Positions 5,791-6,817 of a stretch of DNA of 6,817 nucleotides are shown here, piece by piece. Origin of the DNA: Chloroflexota bacterium (lineage in GTDB: Bacteria; Chloroflexota; Dehalococcoidia; Dehalococcoidales; RBG-16-60-22). The DNA lies in contig JANYKH010000240.1 of NCBI GenBank assembly GCA_025358235.1, positions 1-6,817 of the forward strand, in the 5' to 3' direction. The translations under genes and the position numbers were made by a program. Below the pieces are notes generated by a model, which made no database searches, was not told where the DNA came from, and worked only from the letters and a program-made list of their open reading frames with translations. Within the stretch, counting starts at the first letter, position 1; each line of letters opens with the position of its first letter.

Positions 5791-6439
5791 CACGTGGTTT
5801 GTTTACATTGATGCGCTAAAAAACTATCTATATGGGAGTTTAAAAATCAAAATATTACTGGCGACCGTTAACAAAGGCAAAGTCAGGGAGTACCGGAGCC
5901 TGCTTGAGGGCATCCCTTATGAGATTGTGACACCGGGAGACCTCGGCATCGCTAATGTGCCCGAGGAGACCGGCTCCACCTTCGCGGAAAACGCCGCGAT
6001 TAAAGCGAAGGAATACGCCGCGCGAAGCGGAATCATGACTCTGGCTGATGATTCCGGCCTGGTGGTGGATGCGCTGGGCGGGGCCCCCGGAATTTATTCC
6101 GCGCGCTATGCCGGCGAGCACGCCACCGACCATGACCGCAACAATTTGCTCTTAAAAAACCTGCGGGGCGTACCCCCCGGAAAACGCACCGCCCGTTTTG
6201 TTTGCGTCATCGCCATCGCGAGTGGAGAGCGGGTGCGGCTGTTTACCGGGGAATGCCCCGGGATTATTATTTCTGAACCCAAAGGAACCAACGGGTTCGG
6301 CTATGACCCTATCTTTTTCATGCCGGAATTCGGCCGGACGATGGCGGAAATATCGGATGAAGAAAAGAACCGGGCCAGCCACCGGGCGAAGGCAGCGGCG
6401 CAGGCGCGGAAGTATCTGCTCGGGAACGCCCGAAAATAA
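5780..6439 (+). CDS. rdgB: RdgB/HAM1 XTP/dITP diphosphatase, start uncertain
   Basis: House-cleaning pyrophosphatase that hydrolyses dITP, XTP and ITP to monophosphates, preventing their incorporation into DNA and RNA. Visible (numbering from TTG 5780): TVNKGKVREYR, STFAENA, the catalytic-region LADDSGLVVDALGGAPG, SARYAG, GFGYDPIFF and SHRAKA. The longest frame starts at TTG 5780, inside cobO, with only a badly spaced AAGG and adds 22 residues the family lacks. The family N-terminus (KILLAT) begins at codon 23, where the codon is ATC (5846), preceded by GGGAG (5834-5838) with 7-base spacing. From there the protein is 197 residues, the usual size. So initiation may be at ATC, or an ATG was lost or misread. 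There is no T-rich terminator after the stop. The last 106 bases of the gene recur inverted at the window edge. Confidence 0.93.
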   Translation: MSISTWFVYIDALKNYLYGSLKIKILLATVNKGKVREYRSLLEGIPYEIVTPGDLGIANVPEETGSTFAENAAIKAKEYAARSGIMTLADDSGLVVDALGGAPGIYSARYAGEHATDHDRNNLLLKNLRGVPPGKRTARFVCVIAIASGERVRLFTGECPGIIISEPKGTNGFGYDPIFFMPEFGRTMAEISDEEKNRASHRAKAAAQARKYLLGNARK

Positions 6440-6454
6440 TTAATTTGAATGTGT
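6334..6454 (+). repeat. Left arm of a 121-base perfect inverted repeat
   Basis: Covers the last 106 bases of rdgB and 15 bases of the following spacer, ending in GAATGTGT. Every base pairs with 6697-6817 (paired positions sum to 13151). This arm is the native copy, because it completes an intact rdgB. Confidence 0.97.
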
Positions 6455-6479
6455 AATAAATCGTTGAGAGGATGGTCCG

Positions 6480-6696
6480 GTGGCAGGAATTCAAAAGGAC
6501 ATTAATATCCAGCCAAGAATGGAAACTTTGAAAGAAAAGAAGTTAGTTGGAAAACGAATCAAAATGTCATTTTCCGACAACAAAACATTTGAATTATGGC
6601 GAAGTTTTATGCCCAGAAGGAAAGAAATTAAGAACAATATCGGCATGGATCTGTTCTCAATCGAAGTATACAAACCATTGTTCTTTGACGATTTTA
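6480..6696 (+). CDS. GyrI-like (AraC effector-binding) domain protein, truncated
   Basis: The N-terminal 73 codons resemble small stand-alone GyrI-like/AraC effector-binding proteins (COG3708-like), which bind small hydrophobic ligands or act with regulators. Key stretches are LKEKKLVGKRIKMSFSDN (17-34), ELWRSFMPRRKEI (38-50) and the VYKPLFFDDFN segment (63-73). The start is GTG 6480 with GAGAGG 8 bases upstream; ATG 6519 is an alternative. Complete relatives are about 150 residues, but here the reading enters the inverted copy of rdgB at 6697 and continues as meaningless residues to the window end with no stop. The stretch is clearly more A+T-rich than rdgB. It is 40 bases downstream of rdgB on the same strand. 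The family call rests on remembered similarity of the FMPRRKEI region. Confidence 0.7.
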
Positions 6697-6817
6697 ACAC
6701 ATTCAAATTAATTATTTTCGGGCGTTCCCGAGCAGATACTTCCGCGCCTGCGCCGCTGCCTTCGCCCGGTGGCTGGCCCGGTTCTTTTCTTCATCCGATA
6801 TTTCCGCCATCGTCCGG
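6697..6817 (-). repeat. Right arm of the 121-base perfect inverted repeat
   Basis: Exact reverse complement of 6334-6454, reaching the last base of the window, so its true length may be greater. A spacer of 242 bases (6455-6696) holding the GyrI-like gene start separates the arms. Just inside the arms AAATCGT (6458-6464) faces ACGATTT (6688-6694), a short inverted similarity that could have seeded a fold-back. Confidence 0.97.
6712..6817 (-). pseudogene. Inverted duplicate of the rdgB 3' end
   Basis: Read on the minus strand, this encodes the final 34 complete codons of RdgB (from the DEEKNRASHRAKA region and slightly before) and its TAA stop, identical to the native gene. Only this fragment is visible; it runs off the window, so it could be a fragment, a full second copy, or a contig-end artefact. 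Confidence 0.85.

Noticed and set aside
6422..6437. CGGG-AACG-CCCG hairpin at the end of rdgB as a terminator
   Set aside because: Only four pairs and followed by A-rich rather than T-rich sequence on the coding strand.
6491..6706. 71-residue minus-strand open frame
   Set aside because: Antisense to the recognisable GyrI-like coding sequence and crossing the repeat junction.

Overview
The window looks like ordinary bacterial chromosome with moderately GC-rich coding regions. It carries two divergent gene blocks and an abrupt inverted duplication at its right edge. The histidine-kinase H-box region, the response-regulator style and the Thr/Pro-rich extracytoplasmic linkers recall Chloroflexota (Dehalococcoidia-like) or deep Firmicutes. 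This placement is inference from protein style only.

Left block, all on the minus strand and reading leftwards from about 4415: an HtrA/DegP-type serine protease (htrA), a membrane-anchored protein with a Thr/Pro linker and NEW3-like beta domains, an OmpR/PhoB-family response regulator, and its sensor histidine kinase, which overlaps the regulator by 4 bases and runs off the left edge. Rho-independent terminators separate htrA from the NEW3 gene and the NEW3 gene from the regulator. The regulator and the NEW3 gene each have upstream the same 20-base element (16/20 identical). It is a TTAA-type direct repeat with an 11-base period, of the kind bound by PhoB/PhoP-like regulators, and each copy lies 9 bases before a -10-like hexamer. 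The simplest reading is a cell-envelope (secretion) stress module in which the regulator controls itself and the NEW3 protein.

Right block, plus strand from about 4703: a PduO-type cobalamin adenosyltransferase, a CobO/BtuR-type corrinoid adenosyltransferase, an RdgB/HAM1 XTP/dITP diphosphatase and the first 73 codons of a GyrI-like (AraC effector-binding) protein. None of these genes has a usable ATG. The pduO coding sequence clearly extends about 69 codons upstream of its first standard start codon, to a CTG behind a fair ribosome binding site. The conserved N-terminus of rdgB begins at an ATC codon exactly 7 bases after GGGAG.

Right edge: bases 6697-6817 are a perfect 121-base inverted copy of 6334-6454 (the 3' end of rdgB plus the following spacer). 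They interrupt the GyrI-like gene in mid-domain. This is either a recent fold-back rearrangement or, more probably, a chimeric contig end. No tRNA, rRNA, CRISPR array, insertion sequence or riboswitch was recognised. The features of most interest are the shared regulatory box, the non-ATG starts and the inverted duplication.
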